A DNA stretch of 64,000 nucleotides, taken from Myxococcales bacterium. GTDB lineage: Bacteria > Myxococcota_A > Polyangia > Nannocystales > Nannocystaceae. The notes beneath the pieces were generated by a model that saw only the letters and a program-made list of their open reading frames with translations, had not been told where the DNA came from and searched no databases. Each line of letters opens with the position of its first letter. Within the stretch, counting starts at the first letter, position 1. The stretch spans positions 434,001 to 498,000 of the forward strand of contig JACKDW010000001.1 in the NCBI GenBank assembly GCA_020633295.1, given 5' to 3'. A program made the translations under genes and the position numbers. Of this stretch, positions 1-8,037 are shown piece after piece.

Positions 1-2
1 CC

Positions 3-320
3 CCCGCCCCCACCACGATCCACGAGCTCATCGCCTCGCCGATGGCGCTCACGCGGCCCAGCGCGTACGCCAAGGCGCCCGCGCACGGCACCTTCCCCGC
101 GGGCAAGGTCGTCACGGGCTGGCGCGGGCAGCGGGCGGCGGTGACGACCCAGGCGATCGTCGCCGAGGACCACGTCGCCTCGCTCGAGCTGCTGCGCAAG
201 GGCGACGCGGTGCACGTGACGATCGACTTCTGGCGCCCGCGCGGGCTGCCCGTGAAGAACGGCGCGCGACGACCCCCCGGACCGATCCTGAGACAGAGCG
301 CGCGACTCGTGTTGCGATGA
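3..320 (+). CDS. C-terminal part of an unidentified protein (5' end outside window)
   Basis: The reading frame is open from the first bases of the window to a TGA at 318-320, so roughly the last 105 residues of a longer protein are visible. An internal ATG at 42 could be mistaken for the start, but the frame upstream of it (PAPTTIHELIASP) reads as normal coding sequence. I recognise no domain. The tail is basic and proline-rich. The next gene begins 14 bases downstream, so the two are probably co-transcribed. Function unknown. Confidence 0.5.
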   Translation, partial: PAPTTIHELIASPMALTRPSAYAKAPAHGTFPAGKVVTGWRGQRAAVTTQAIVAEDHVASLELLRKGDAVHVTIDFWRPRGLPVKNGARRPPGPILRQSARLVLR

Positions 321-333
321 AGGTGAGCACCCG

Positions 334-1080
334 ATGATCCCAGGCCGACACCTCCCCCACGCCGAGCCCAACGACGACCTCAAGCCGCTCCGCCGCAGCC
401 GCGGCGAGACCAACCTCGCGTGGATCGAGCGCGCGCTCGACTCGTCGGGGATCGCCGCGCCGGCGCTGCTGCTCGCGGGCGGCTGTGACCTCGCCTCGTT
501 CCGCGCGCGCGTGGCCCAGAGCCACCTGCGCGCGGACATGACGCCGAGCCGCTGGAGCCACGCCGTCATCCTCGTCGGCGCGCGACGCAAGAAGATCCTC
601 CACGTCCCGCTGCGGACCGGCGACGACCTCTCGCGCGCGCCCGCGACCAACGGGATCGTCGAGGAGTCCGCGCGCGCGCTCGACGATCCCGCGCGCTACC
701 CCAACCTCGCGCTGCTCTCGTTCCCGCGGGTGACGACGCGCGTCGTCAAGGCGGCCGTGTCGCGCCTGCAGGGCGCGCGCCTGGCCGAGGACCTGCTCTC
801 GCCGATCCTCCCGTGGCTCGGCTTCGTCTGGGGCCTGCGCGACAACCCGCTGCTGAACGGCGCGCCGCTGCCGAGCGCGCGCTTCGTCGAGGCGGTGTTC
901 GGCGAGGCCGGCGTCGACCTCACGCCGGGGCTCGACGCGCGCGTCGCCTGCCCCGAGGCGTTCTGGCAGGCGTGCCGCTGGTGGTCGAGCTACTACGCGG
1001 CGGGCGTCGACGGCGACGCCGCGACCACGCCGCGCGGCGTCTTCGTCGTCGACCAGCCGGCCGCCGCCATCACCCGCTAG
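334..1080 (+). CDS. YiiX/NlpC-P60-like permuted papain-fold protein, catalytic Cys apparently missing
   Basis: The protein has 248 residues. The ATG at 334 is preceded by a good ribosome site (AAGGTGAG at 320-327). The motif WSHAVILVG (His76), followed by NGIVEES (Glu110/111) and later LPSARFVEAVFGEAGVDL, matches the order His-Glu-Cys of circularly permuted NlpC/P60 (YiiX/YebB-like) amidases. The family's Cys normally opens a C-S-x-L/F-V motif; here the aligned residue is Ser181 (SARFV). It could therefore be a non-catalytic or serine-dependent member. No signal peptide is evident. The family assignment is inference from motif order only. Members act on peptides, peptidoglycan or lipids, and the substrate here is unknown. 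Confidence 0.55.
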   Translation: MIPGRHLPHAEPNDDLKPLRRSRGETNLAWIERALDSSGIAAPALLLAGGCDLASFRARVAQSHLRADMTPSRWSHAVILVGARRKKILHVPLRTGDDLSRAPATNGIVEESARALDDPARYPNLALLSFPRVTTRVVKAAVSRLQGARLAEDLLSPILPWLGFVWGLRDNPLLNGAPLPSARFVEAVFGEAGVDLTPGLDARVACPEAFWQACRWWSSYYAAGVDGDAATTPRGVFVVDQPAAAITR

Positions 1081-1147
1081 CGGGCGCCACGCGACGCCCG
1101 TCACGGCTCCGTCGGCCAGGTTAAGCGACGCGCGATCGCGGCGCGCC

Positions 1148-2140
1148 CTACCCTCGCTCCAGCTCGGCCATGATCGCGAAGTGGTCCGAGACGAAGTTGT
1201 CCTCGGGGCCATACACCCACGTGTCGACGACCCACCGCGTCGCGCGCCACCCGTCGTCGGTGACGAGCACGTGGTCGATGCGGGTCGACGTGTCGTAGGG
1301 CAGCGGCGGCTCCATGTTGCTGTCCACCGCCCACTGCGGCGCGAGCTCGAAGGCGTCGACGAGCGCCAGCGGCTCGCCGCCCGTGAGCGTCGCGTAGGCT
1401 ACGCTGTCGGGCTTCGAGTTGTAGTCGCCGACCAGCACGCCGGGTCGCCCCTGCACGAGCGGCGCGGTGCGCTCGAGCACGAGCGGCGCGCTGAGCTCCT
1501 GGCTCGGCGGGTTGTTGTCGAAGTGGGTGGTGGCGAACAGCAGCTCCGCGTCGTCCTCGAGGCGCCGCAGGATCGCCCAGGTGACCAGGCGCGCGAGCTG
1601 AAAGCCGTCGGCGAAGCCCTTGGACATGGGCAGGTCGGGCGTCGGGCTGAGCCAGTAGAAGCCGACGTCGACCGGCTCGAACAGCGCCTCGCGGTACAGC
1701 ACGGTCGCGTCGGGGTACGCCGCGCCCTCGTCGGGGTCCCAGTAGATCGCCGCGTAGCCGGGGACCGCCGCGAGCACCTCGTCGACCTCCTCGGCGAAGG
1801 TCAGCTCCTGGAGGCCGACGAGCGCGGGCTCGTGACGCGCGATCGTGTCGGCGATCCACGGCACGCGGTCATCCCAGGGATCAAAGTCGCTCGAGCAGAA
1901 GCTGCACAGGACGTTGAAGCTCATCACCCGCAAGGCGCCCGGGAAGGGATCCTCGACGCTCGTCGTGTCGCTGTCGCTCCCGCTCCCGCCCTCGCTCTCG
2001 CTCTCGCTCTCGGCCTCCGTCTCGCTCCCGGCCTCGCTCGTCGTCGACGCGCCGCCCGTCGTGTCTCCGTCGCCCCCCGGCGAGCAGCCGACGAGCGCGA
2101 GCGCGAGGACGAAGCCGACGGGGAGCGAAGGTCGCGACAT
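1148..2140 (-). CDS. Endonuclease/exonuclease/phosphatase-family lipoprotein
   Basis: The 330-residue precursor has a type II signal peptide (LALALVGC, Cys19). An acidic Ser/Glu/Thr linker (about residues 20-68) separates the lipid anchor from an EEP-fold catalytic domain. All EEP landmarks are visible: MSFNVL (Asn76), GLQE (Glu112), THFDNN, GDYNSKPDS, RIDHVL and the terminal SDHFAI (Asp319-His320). These residues bind Mg2+ and cleave a phosphodiester or phosphomonoester; family members include DNase I, sphingomyelinases and inositol phosphatases. The exported, lipid-anchored form suggests an extracellular or periplasmic nuclease or phospholipase role. Substrate cannot be told. A TATACA -10 element lies 8 nt before the ATG. 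Confidence 0.85.
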   Translation of the reverse strand: MSRPSLPVGFVLALALVGCSPGGDGDTTGGASTTSEAGSETEAESESESEGGSGSDSDTTSVEDPFPGALRVMSFNVLCSFCSSDFDPWDDRVPWIADTIARHEPALVGLQELTFAEEVDEVLAAVPGYAAIYWDPDEGAAYPDATVLYREALFEPVDVGFYWLSPTPDLPMSKGFADGFQLARLVTWAILRRLEDDAELLFATTHFDNNPPSQELSAPLVLERTAPLVQGRPGVLVGDYNSKPDSVAYATLTGGEPLALVDAFELAPQWAVDSNMEPPLPYDTSTRIDHVLVTDDGWRATRWVVDTWVYGPEDNFVSDHFAIMAELERG

Positions 2141-2148
2141 GGGCGGAT

Positions 2149-2154
2149 TGTATA
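2149..2154 (-). promoter_or_regulatory. -10 element, leaderless-type, for the EEP lipoprotein gene
   Basis: On the minus strand TATACA lies 8 nt before the ATG at 2140, in a locally AT-rich patch. A start site 6-8 nt after the hexamer would fall on the A of the start codon. Position and sequence are seen; promoter activity is inferred. Confidence 0.5.
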
Positions 2155-2217
2155 CGCAACCTTCCGCGCGGCTCGCCGGCGCCGCTGCCGGCCGTCGGCG
2201 AGACGCCGCGCGAGCGC

Positions 2218-4320
2218 CTACTCCTCCACGTCGTCGAAGCGCTCGCGCCAGGGCTCGTGGGCCGCGTAGGCGCTGAGCCGGCGCTCGTAGTCCGCGAGCT
2301 GCTCGGCGCTCGCGCCCCGGCGACGCAGGATCTCCATGGCCCGGCGCTGCGCGTCCTGGGCCTCCTGCCAGCGGCCGGCCTCGGCGAACGCGGCCGCGAC
2401 CGTGTCGACGTGGCTGGCGGTCGGATCGTCGCGCTGCAGCAGCGGGCGCGCGAGCTCGACGGCGCGCGCGCCGTCACGGACCGCGTCGGTCGTCGACGTC
2501 GCGAGCAGCCACACGAGCGAGTTGCGGTAGTTGAGGCTGTCGGGCGCGAGCTCGTGGGCGCGTTCGAACGCGCGGAGCGCCTCGGCGTGGGCGCCGTGGC
2601 GGTCGAGCGCGCTGCCGTGACGGTGGATCAGCGCCGGGTCCCCGGGCCGCAGCGCGCGGGCGCGCTGGAAGGCCGCGGACGCCCGGTCGATCGAGCCCTC
2701 GATCATCCACAGCTCCGCGAGCAGCACCTGGAACACGTGGGCGCGGTAGCCGTGCTGCTCGAGCGCCGCAGGAGGATGACCCTCGAGCCATGTCACGAGC
2801 GCGCGCGCCTGCTTCGCGGCGTCGCGGCTGCCGAGCCGCCACAGCAGCCGGCACAGCACGCCGAGCTGCTGGGGCGCGGCCGAGGTCGCGCGCATCAGGT
2901 CCTCGCGCGCGCCCTCGCCGTCGCCGCGTTCGAAGCGCAGCACGCCCCGCCACGCGCGCCCGCGCGTGCTCATGGGCTCGATGTGGATCGCGCGATCGAG
3001 ATCGGCGATCACCCGCTCGAGCGCCTCGGCGTGGCCCTCGCGCAGGCGCTTGGACTCGGCGTCGACGCTGACCGGGCGGGCCGGCGGCGTGTCGCCCTTG
3101 AGCTCGAGGCGCGGCGGCGCGGGCTCAGACGACGACGCCGGCGCGGGCGCGGCCTGTGACGGCTCACCCGACGACGATGACGCCACGACCCCGCGCGACG
3201 ACGACATCGCCCGCCCGTAGCGCGCGATCCCGCGGAGCCGGTAGGCCTCGGCCAGGAGCGCGCCGTCGTCGGTGACCGCTTTCTGCTCGTCGGCCTTCGA
3301 CTTCGTGCCGCTCGCCCCGCCGAGCAGCTCGTCGAAGATCGTGAAGGCCTCGCCGTAGCGCTGCAGCGCCAGCAGCAGCGCGCCGCGCCGCGCCTGCACG
3401 AACAGCGGCGAGACGCCGAGCGCGGCCGCGCGCTCGAACGCGGCGATCGCCTTGGCGGACTCGCCCATGCGATCGAGCGCGTTGCCGCGGGACAGGTGGA
3501 TGGCCCCGAGCACGCGGTCCTCGTAGGCGCCGGACTCCGCCGCGCGCGTGTAGAAGTCGTGCGCGAGCGCGGGCTCGTCGCGCTCGCGGTGCAGCTCGGC
3601 GAGCACGAGGTCGCGCTGGCCCGCGGGGTACTGCCCGTAGACCACGCGATCGAGCTCGGGCGCGAGCTCGAAGCTGTCGAAGAACTCCTCGTAGCGCGGC
3701 TCGTTGGCGTCGGGCGAGATCACGAGCAGCTCGAAGTGATACAGGCCCGCGCGGATGATCCGCAGGTGCAGCGCGCCGAAGCTGCCCTCGCCCGTCGGCA
3801 CGCGGATGTCGACGCCGACGCCCGGGTAGCCGCGCAGCGGCGCGTCGCGCTGGGCCACGACCTCGCCGCCGGCGGACTGCGTAAACCAGCGCACGCGCTC
3901 GTCGAAGAACGCGATGACGTTGTCGGTGGGCGCGAGCCCGACGTCCTGCACAAACACGCCGACGTGATAGGAGACCGGCGCCAGCTCGACGCGCGCGGAC
4001 TCGCCGAGCTCGCCGTCGGCGGCCACGCGCTCGACGGTGAGCTCGCCGGCGGACGGCAGCAGCACGGAGTAGTGATACGCGGGCGACGCGTGCAGACGCC
4101 ACCCCGGCGGGACCGGGCGAGCGGGGCGCGTGGACGCGGGCGAGCTCGCGTCGCCCTCGCCCTGTCCGGCGCCCGCGGGCGGCTTGACCGGCGCGTCACG
4201 GCGACACGCGGACGAACCTGCGGCGAGCGCGAGCGCGAGCGCGACGATGAAGGTCTGCGGGGACGCGAGCGACCTCCGCGGTCGCGCCCGGACGCGTCCG
4301 CGGCTGCGCGCGCGTGCCAT
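2218..4320 (-). CDS. TPR-repeat lipoprotein
   Basis: This is a 700-residue protein. After a basic N-terminus comes a hydrophobic stretch ending AAGSSAC (Cys39), a lipobox. Residues about 80-230 form a beta-rich region of unknown type. From about 235 there are clusters of TPR helices (for example AIAAFERAAALGVSPLFVQA and ALRAFERAHELAPDSLNYRN), divided into two blocks by a low-complexity Ser/Ala/Pro insert around 370-410. TPR proteins scaffold complexes, so an envelope assembly or sensing role is plausible but unproven. The EEP lipoprotein gene lies 77 bp downstream on the same strand but has its own promoter-like element. Confidence 0.8.
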   Translation of the reverse strand: MARARSRGRVRARPRRSLASPQTFIVALALALAAGSSACRRDAPVKPPAGAGQGEGDASSPASTRPARPVPPGWRLHASPAYHYSVLLPSAGELTVERVAADGELGESARVELAPVSYHVGVFVQDVGLAPTDNVIAFFDERVRWFTQSAGGEVVAQRDAPLRGYPGVGVDIRVPTGEGSFGALHLRIIRAGLYHFELLVISPDANEPRYEEFFDSFELAPELDRVVYGQYPAGQRDLVLAELHRERDEPALAHDFYTRAAESGAYEDRVLGAIHLSRGNALDRMGESAKAIAAFERAAALGVSPLFVQARRGALLLALQRYGEAFTIFDELLGGASGTKSKADEQKAVTDDGALLAEAYRLRGIARYGRAMSSSRGVVASSSSGEPSQAAPAPASSSEPAPPRLELKGDTPPARPVSVDAESKRLREGHAEALERVIADLDRAIHIEPMSTRGRAWRGVLRFERGDGEGAREDLMRATSAAPQQLGVLCRLLWRLGSRDAAKQARALVTWLEGHPPAALEQHGYRAHVFQVLLAELWMIEGSIDRASAAFQRARALRPGDPALIHRHGSALDRHGAHAEALRAFERAHELAPDSLNYRNSLVWLLATSTTDAVRDGARAVELARPLLQRDDPTASHVDTVAAAFAEAGRWQEAQDAQRRAMEILRRRGASAEQLADYERRLSAYAAHEPWRERFDDVEE

Positions 4321-4329
4321 TGGCTCGGC

Positions 4330-4335
4330 ATCATA
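4330..4335 (-). promoter_or_regulatory. -10 element, leaderless-type, for the TPR lipoprotein gene
   Basis: The minus-strand hexamer TATGAT is 9 nt before the ATG at 4320. No Shine-Dalgarno sequence fits between them. Inferred promoter. Confidence 0.5.
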
Positions 4336-4411
4336 CTCGATCGAGGAGGACCGCGATACGCCGCGCGGAACATCCGCGCAGCGTCTTGGTGAATCCAGTC
4401 GAGTGAGCTGG

Positions 4412-4417
4412 TACCTT
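4412..4417 (+). promoter_or_regulatory. Extended -10 element, leaderless-type, for the 4423 gene
   Basis: TGGTACCTT (extended -10, hexamer TACCTT) is followed after only 5 nt by the GTG start at 4423. There is no room for a ribosome site, so translation is probably leaderless. Inferred from spacing. Confidence 0.5.
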
Positions 4418-4422
4418 CGGGC

Positions 4423-6369
4423 GTGCGTTCATCCTGGTACGCGCGCGCCGTCAGCTGGGCGCGCCCGGGCCTCGGCCTCGGCCTCGCGGTCACCTGCGCG
4501 CTGGCGACACCGGGATGCAAGACCGGCCCGGCGCGCGGCGAGTCGCGCGTCGCCGACGACCGCGACGCGACGCCGACCGCCGCGCAGCCGCAGCCGCCGG
4601 GCGAGCGCGCCCCCGAAGAGGATCCGTGGGAAGACGTCCGGGCGCGCGCCGACATGCGCGTCGTCATCAACGACCCCGAACGCCTCGCGGCCGCGCTCGA
4701 CCGCGTGACCAGCCTCTACGGCAGCTCGTCCGGCGAGCGCGACGGGGTCATGGGCCGGCTGCGCGAGCTGTCGATCGAGCTCGGGATCCCCGGCCCGCTG
4801 ATCGACGGCGTCGACCCCCACGGCAGCCTGCGCGTCTCCACCGTCTACCCGTGGCGCCCGCCCGCGCCGTCCGCGAGCGCGACGCCCGGCAGCGAGCTGG
4901 CGATCGTCATCCCGAGCCCCGACCCGCGCGCGCTCGCGGAGACGACCGCGGCGCTCAACCTGATGCAGGGCGCGCGCGACGGGGCGGCGCCGTCGTCGGA
5001 GTGGGTGCCGACCGAGCGCTCGCTGCTCCCGATCTTCCTGCGCGAGGCCAGCGGCCACGTCGAGCTCAGCAGCTCGCGCGCCGGCCTCGCCGACGCGCGC
5101 GCGCTGGCCGAGCAAGCGCGCGCGGGTCAGGGCCTGTGGCTCGAGCTCGACGGGCTCGCCGCCATCGCCCCCGAGCTCGCGCGCGCGCTCGGCTACAACC
5201 TCCACGAGCCGGCCCGCGCCCGCGCGCTCGCGGTCGCCGAGCGCCTCGACAGCGCCCGCGCGTCATTGACCATCGATCGCGAGCAGGACCTCGTCGCCGA
5301 GCTCTCGCTGCGCGGCCGCTTCGCCGAGCTCGATCGCGAGCTCGACGGGCTCATGGCGCTGCTCGGCCCGCCCCGCGTCGCGCCCACGCGGCTCGAGGGG
5401 CGGCTCCCGGGCGCGCCCGCAGCCGCGGCGATCATCAGCCTCGCCGATCCGCAGCTCGTGCAGCGCGCGCTCGCCGACGTCGTCGAGGCGCCCGGCGAGC
5501 GCCCGGTGTTCGACGAGGAGCTGCGCGAGCTCGGGCGCGAGCTCAACGAGCTGCTCGATCAGCTCGTCGACGACGTCGCGCTCGGCGTCTACGTCTACGG
5601 CGCCGGCGAGCACGCCTTCGTGCTCGCGGCCACCGTCCGCGATCCGACGCGCGCGCGCGCGTCGCTGGCCACGCTGCTGCGCGAGAGCGCCGACCTCGCG
5701 AGCCGGTACTCGGGCTTCTTCAACGCGCTGACCGGCGCGGCGCGGCCCGACGACAAGCTCGACGTGAGCTCGCGCCCCCGCAAGCACGGCTCGCTGCGCG
5801 CCCAGCACGTCGCGATCGCGCTGCCGCCGACGCTGGTGCCCGAGGAGCGTGGTTCATACCTGACCTTTGGGCCCGACGGCGTGCTCGAATACAGCGCGCT
5901 CGTCGAGCGCGACATCCTGTACGTCGCGATCGGGCCCGGCACAGCGAGCTTCCTCGACGCCGTCGCCGCGCTCGCGCGCGCCCGCGAGGACGCGCCGCGG
6001 GGCTCGCTGGCGGCCAGCGCCGGCGCCCAGCTCGTGCACGCCGCGCCCGGCGGCTGCCAGGTCTGCGTCGTCTTCGACAGCGGCGCCACGACGCGCTCGC
6101 TCATCGGCCGCGGCGCGCAGGACATGTCCCGCGAGACGATCGCGGAGGCCGAGCGCCTGCTGCCGACGCTCGGCGCCGCCGGCCAGGGCGGCTGGGCCAG
6201 GCGCCTGAGGCGCGCGCGCTCGAGCTCCGCGGCGTCTGGCCGGCCGGCGCGCGCCCGCGGACGAAGGCCGAGGCCGCGGCCTGGTCGCGCTTCCTGCAGC
6301 TGGTCGGGCGCGCGCGCGGCGGGGTCAAGTCGCCGTGGAGCTGGCCGCTCGGCTAGGCGCGGCGCGTGA
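4423..6369 (+). CDS. Large lipoprotein of unknown function; frame lost near the C-terminus
   Basis: A GTG start follows a -10-like box by 5 nt. The signal peptide ends LATPGC (Cys32), a lipobox, followed by a Pro/Ala linker. The mature part, roughly residues 75-580, is alpha/beta with long amphipathic helices, and I know no family for it. Up to about 6190 the frame shows normal coding character. The last ~60 residues to the stop at 6369 turn into Arg/Ser-rich nonsense. The alternative frame restores a sensible tail (LELRGVWPAGARP ... SPWSWPLG) and stops at 6354-6356, sharing CTAG with the stop of the convergent doxX gene. One base is therefore missing around 6190-6205, from mutation or sequencing error. 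The intact product would be about 644 residues. Confidence 0.7.
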   Translation: MRSSWYARAVSWARPGLGLGLAVTCALATPGCKTGPARGESRVADDRDATPTAAQPQPPGERAPEEDPWEDVRARADMRVVINDPERLAAALDRVTSLYGSSSGERDGVMGRLRELSIELGIPGPLIDGVDPHGSLRVSTVYPWRPPAPSASATPGSELAIVIPSPDPRALAETTAALNLMQGARDGAAPSSEWVPTERSLLPIFLREASGHVELSSSRAGLADARALAEQARAGQGLWLELDGLAAIAPELARALGYNLHEPARARALAVAERLDSARASLTIDREQDLVAELSLRGRFAELDRELDGLMALLGPPRVAPTRLEGRLPGAPAAAAIISLADPQLVQRALADVVEAPGERPVFDEELRELGRELNELLDQLVDDVALGVYVYGAGEHAFVLAATVRDPTRARASLATLLRESADLASRYSGFFNALTGAARPDDKLDVSSRPRKHGSLRAQHVAIALPPTLVPEERGSYLTFGPDGVLEYSALVERDILYVAIGPGTASFLDAVAALARAREDAPRGSLAASAGAQLVHAAPGGCQVCVVFDSGATTRSLIGRGAQDMSRETIAEAERLLPTLGAAGQGGWARRLRRARSSSAASGRPARARGRRPRPRPGRASCSWSGARAAGSSRRGAGRSARRGA

Positions 6370-6877
6370 GCCAGCGGTCGAGCGACGCCGCGCCGCCGCC
6401 CGCGATCATCACGACCGCCGCGAGCCCGAGCGCGAGCAGGTGGTACTCGAAGCCCTCGCCCGCCTGGCCGCCGGACCAGTTCATGAAGAAGCCGTGCTGC
6501 GCGTGGCTGGTGAGCGTCGCGCCGATCATGACGACCGCGACCCCGGCGGCCGCCGCCCGGCTGCCGAGCCCGAGCAGCAGCGCGAGCGCGCCGACGCTCT
6601 CGATCGCGATCACCGTGAACGCGACGAGCCACGGCAGCCCGACCGCGCCGGTCAAAAAGCCCATGGTCCCTGAGAAGCCGTAGCCGCCCAGCACGCCGAG
6701 CGTCTTCTGCAGCCCGTGGGGGAGGATCACCGCGCCGAGGGTGACGCGCGCGATCGCGGGGGCCAGGGTCGCCTCGGTCGAGATCAGCGCGCGCGCGAGC
6801 GCGGCGGGGGCGGCGGGGGTGAAGACGCGGGCCGAGAGCGCGGGCGCGACGGCGGGGGTGGTGGTGAGCGTGGACAT
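6353..6877 (-). CDS. DoxX-family membrane protein
   Basis: The protein has 174 residues and about four transmembrane helices. It shows the DoxX pattern: RVTLGAVILPHGLQKTLG early, then GFLTG, AVGLPWLVAFTVIAIES, GLGSRAAAAGVAVVMIGAT and the conserved HAQHGFFMNW near the third helix. DoxX proteins are small inner-membrane proteins linked to quinone or thiol redox balance in several bacteria; the exact reaction is uncertain. The start is fixed by a near-perfect ribosome site AGGAGGT (6882-6888) 4 nt before ATG. The gene is divergent from a LysR regulator 75 bp away, which is the likely controller. Confidence 0.85.
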   Translation of the reverse strand: MSTLTTTPAVAPALSARVFTPAAPAALARALISTEATLAPAIARVTLGAVILPHGLQKTLGVLGGYGFSGTMGFLTGAVGLPWLVAFTVIAIESVGALALLLGLGSRAAAAGVAVVMIGATLTSHAQHGFFMNWSGGQAGEGFEYHLLALGLAAVVMIAGGGAASLDRWLTRRA

Positions 6878-6909
6878 CGGGACCTCCTGATGCGCTCAGG
6901 ATGATTCTT

Positions 6910-6922
6910 CCATGCATGATGG
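6910..6922. promoter_or_regulatory. Inverted repeat in the doxX/LysR divergent promoter region
   Basis: CCAT-GCATG-ATGG, containing the 8-bp palindrome CATGCATG, lies within a conspicuously AT-rich 75-bp intergenic stretch (6878-6952). Location and symmetry suit a LysR-type operator shared by both genes. Seen: the symmetry. Inferred: binding by the adjacent regulator. Confidence 0.4.
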
Positions 6923-6952
6923 TCTATAAGCACAAATGGCAATCAAATTTTC

Positions 6953-7870
6953 ATGACTGAAACAATCGCCCGCGACTGGAACCTCTACCGCACCTTCCTC
7001 GCGGTCGCGCGCCACGGGACGCTCGCGGCCGCCGCCGCGCAGCTCGAGAGCAGCGTCTCGACGGTGCACCGCCAGCTCGCGGCGCTCGAGGCCGAGCTCG
7101 ACACGCGGCTGCTCGAGCGCCGCGGTCGCGGGCAGGCGCTGACCGCCGCCGGCGAGGCGCTCGTCGGCCGCGCCGCGCGGATCGAGGACGAGCTCGCGGG
7201 CATCGCCCGCGCGCTCGCGGGGCGCGACCAGGCGCTGCGCGGGACGGTGGTGCTGACGACCACCGACACGCTCGCGCACGCGCTGCTCACCCGCTACCTC
7301 CCGACCCTGCGCGCGCGGCTCCCCGAGGTCCACCTGCACGTCGCGGTCGACAACCGCCACTACCGGCTCGGGCGCGGCGAGGCCGACATCGCCCTTCGGC
7401 CAGGCGGCAAACCGCGCGAGCCGGACGTCGTGGCGCGCGAGCTCGGCGAGGTCGCGTTCGGCTTCTACGCGGCGCGGGCCTACCTCGAGCGGCGCGGCCG
7501 GCCGCGGCGCAAGCGGGAGCTCGCGCGCCACGACGCGGTGGTCGTCGACGACAGCCTCGCGCACATCCTCTACGGACAGATCGCGCGCGCGCGCTTCGAC
7601 CCCGCGCGCTGGGTGCTGCGCTCGCCGAGCCTGCTCGTCCAGGCCGACGCGGTCTCGGCTGGCGCCGGGATCGCGGCGCTGCCGTGCTTCTTGATGGACG
7701 CGCGCCCGGGCGTCGAGCGCCTGTTCGCGCCCGAACGCGAGGGGCCGCTGTGGCTGCTCTACCACGCCGAGCTGCGGGGGGCCGCGCGCGTGCGCGCGGT
7801 CGTCGAGCTCCTGCGCGAGGCGATCGTCGCCGATCGCCCGCTGCTCGCCGGCGCCGCGTCACACACATGA
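6953..7870 (+). CDS. LysR-family transcriptional regulator
   Basis: This is a 305-residue protein. The N-terminal winged helix-turn-helix (about 8-66) is recognisable from WNLYRTFLAVARHGTLAAAA, then STVHRQLAALEAELDTRLLE and a 'TAAGEAL' turn. The C-terminal substrate-binding domain includes ADIALRPGG and LVQADAVSAGAGIAALPCFL, typical of LTTRs. LysR proteins often regulate a divergently transcribed neighbour, and doxX is 75 bp away. The effector is unknown. The end of the gene (TGA 7868-7870) overlaps a TGACC...GGTCC near-palindrome. Confidence 0.9.
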   Translation: MTETIARDWNLYRTFLAVARHGTLAAAAAQLESSVSTVHRQLAALEAELDTRLLERRGRGQALTAAGEALVGRAARIEDELAGIARALAGRDQALRGTVVLTTTDTLAHALLTRYLPTLRARLPEVHLHVAVDNRHYRLGRGEADIALRPGGKPREPDVVARELGEVAFGFYAARAYLERRGRPRRKRELARHDAVVVDDSLAHILYGQIARARFDPARWVLRSPSLLVQADAVSAGAGIAALPCFLMDARPGVERLFAPEREGPLWLLYHAELRGAARVRAVVELLREAIVADRPLLAGAASHT

Positions 7871-8037
7871 CCCATAGGTCCTATTAACAACGGCGCGCGC
7901 CGCGTCCGGCCGCGGACTCCTGGGCGCGCGGCCCGGACTCCGCGAGCTCGACCCCGCGCCGCAGCGGTAGACCGCGCGCCGCGGACGTGGTGTCCTCTGC
8001 GCGAGCGCGCCGGTGCCCGGGCGCGGTGCAGCCCCCC

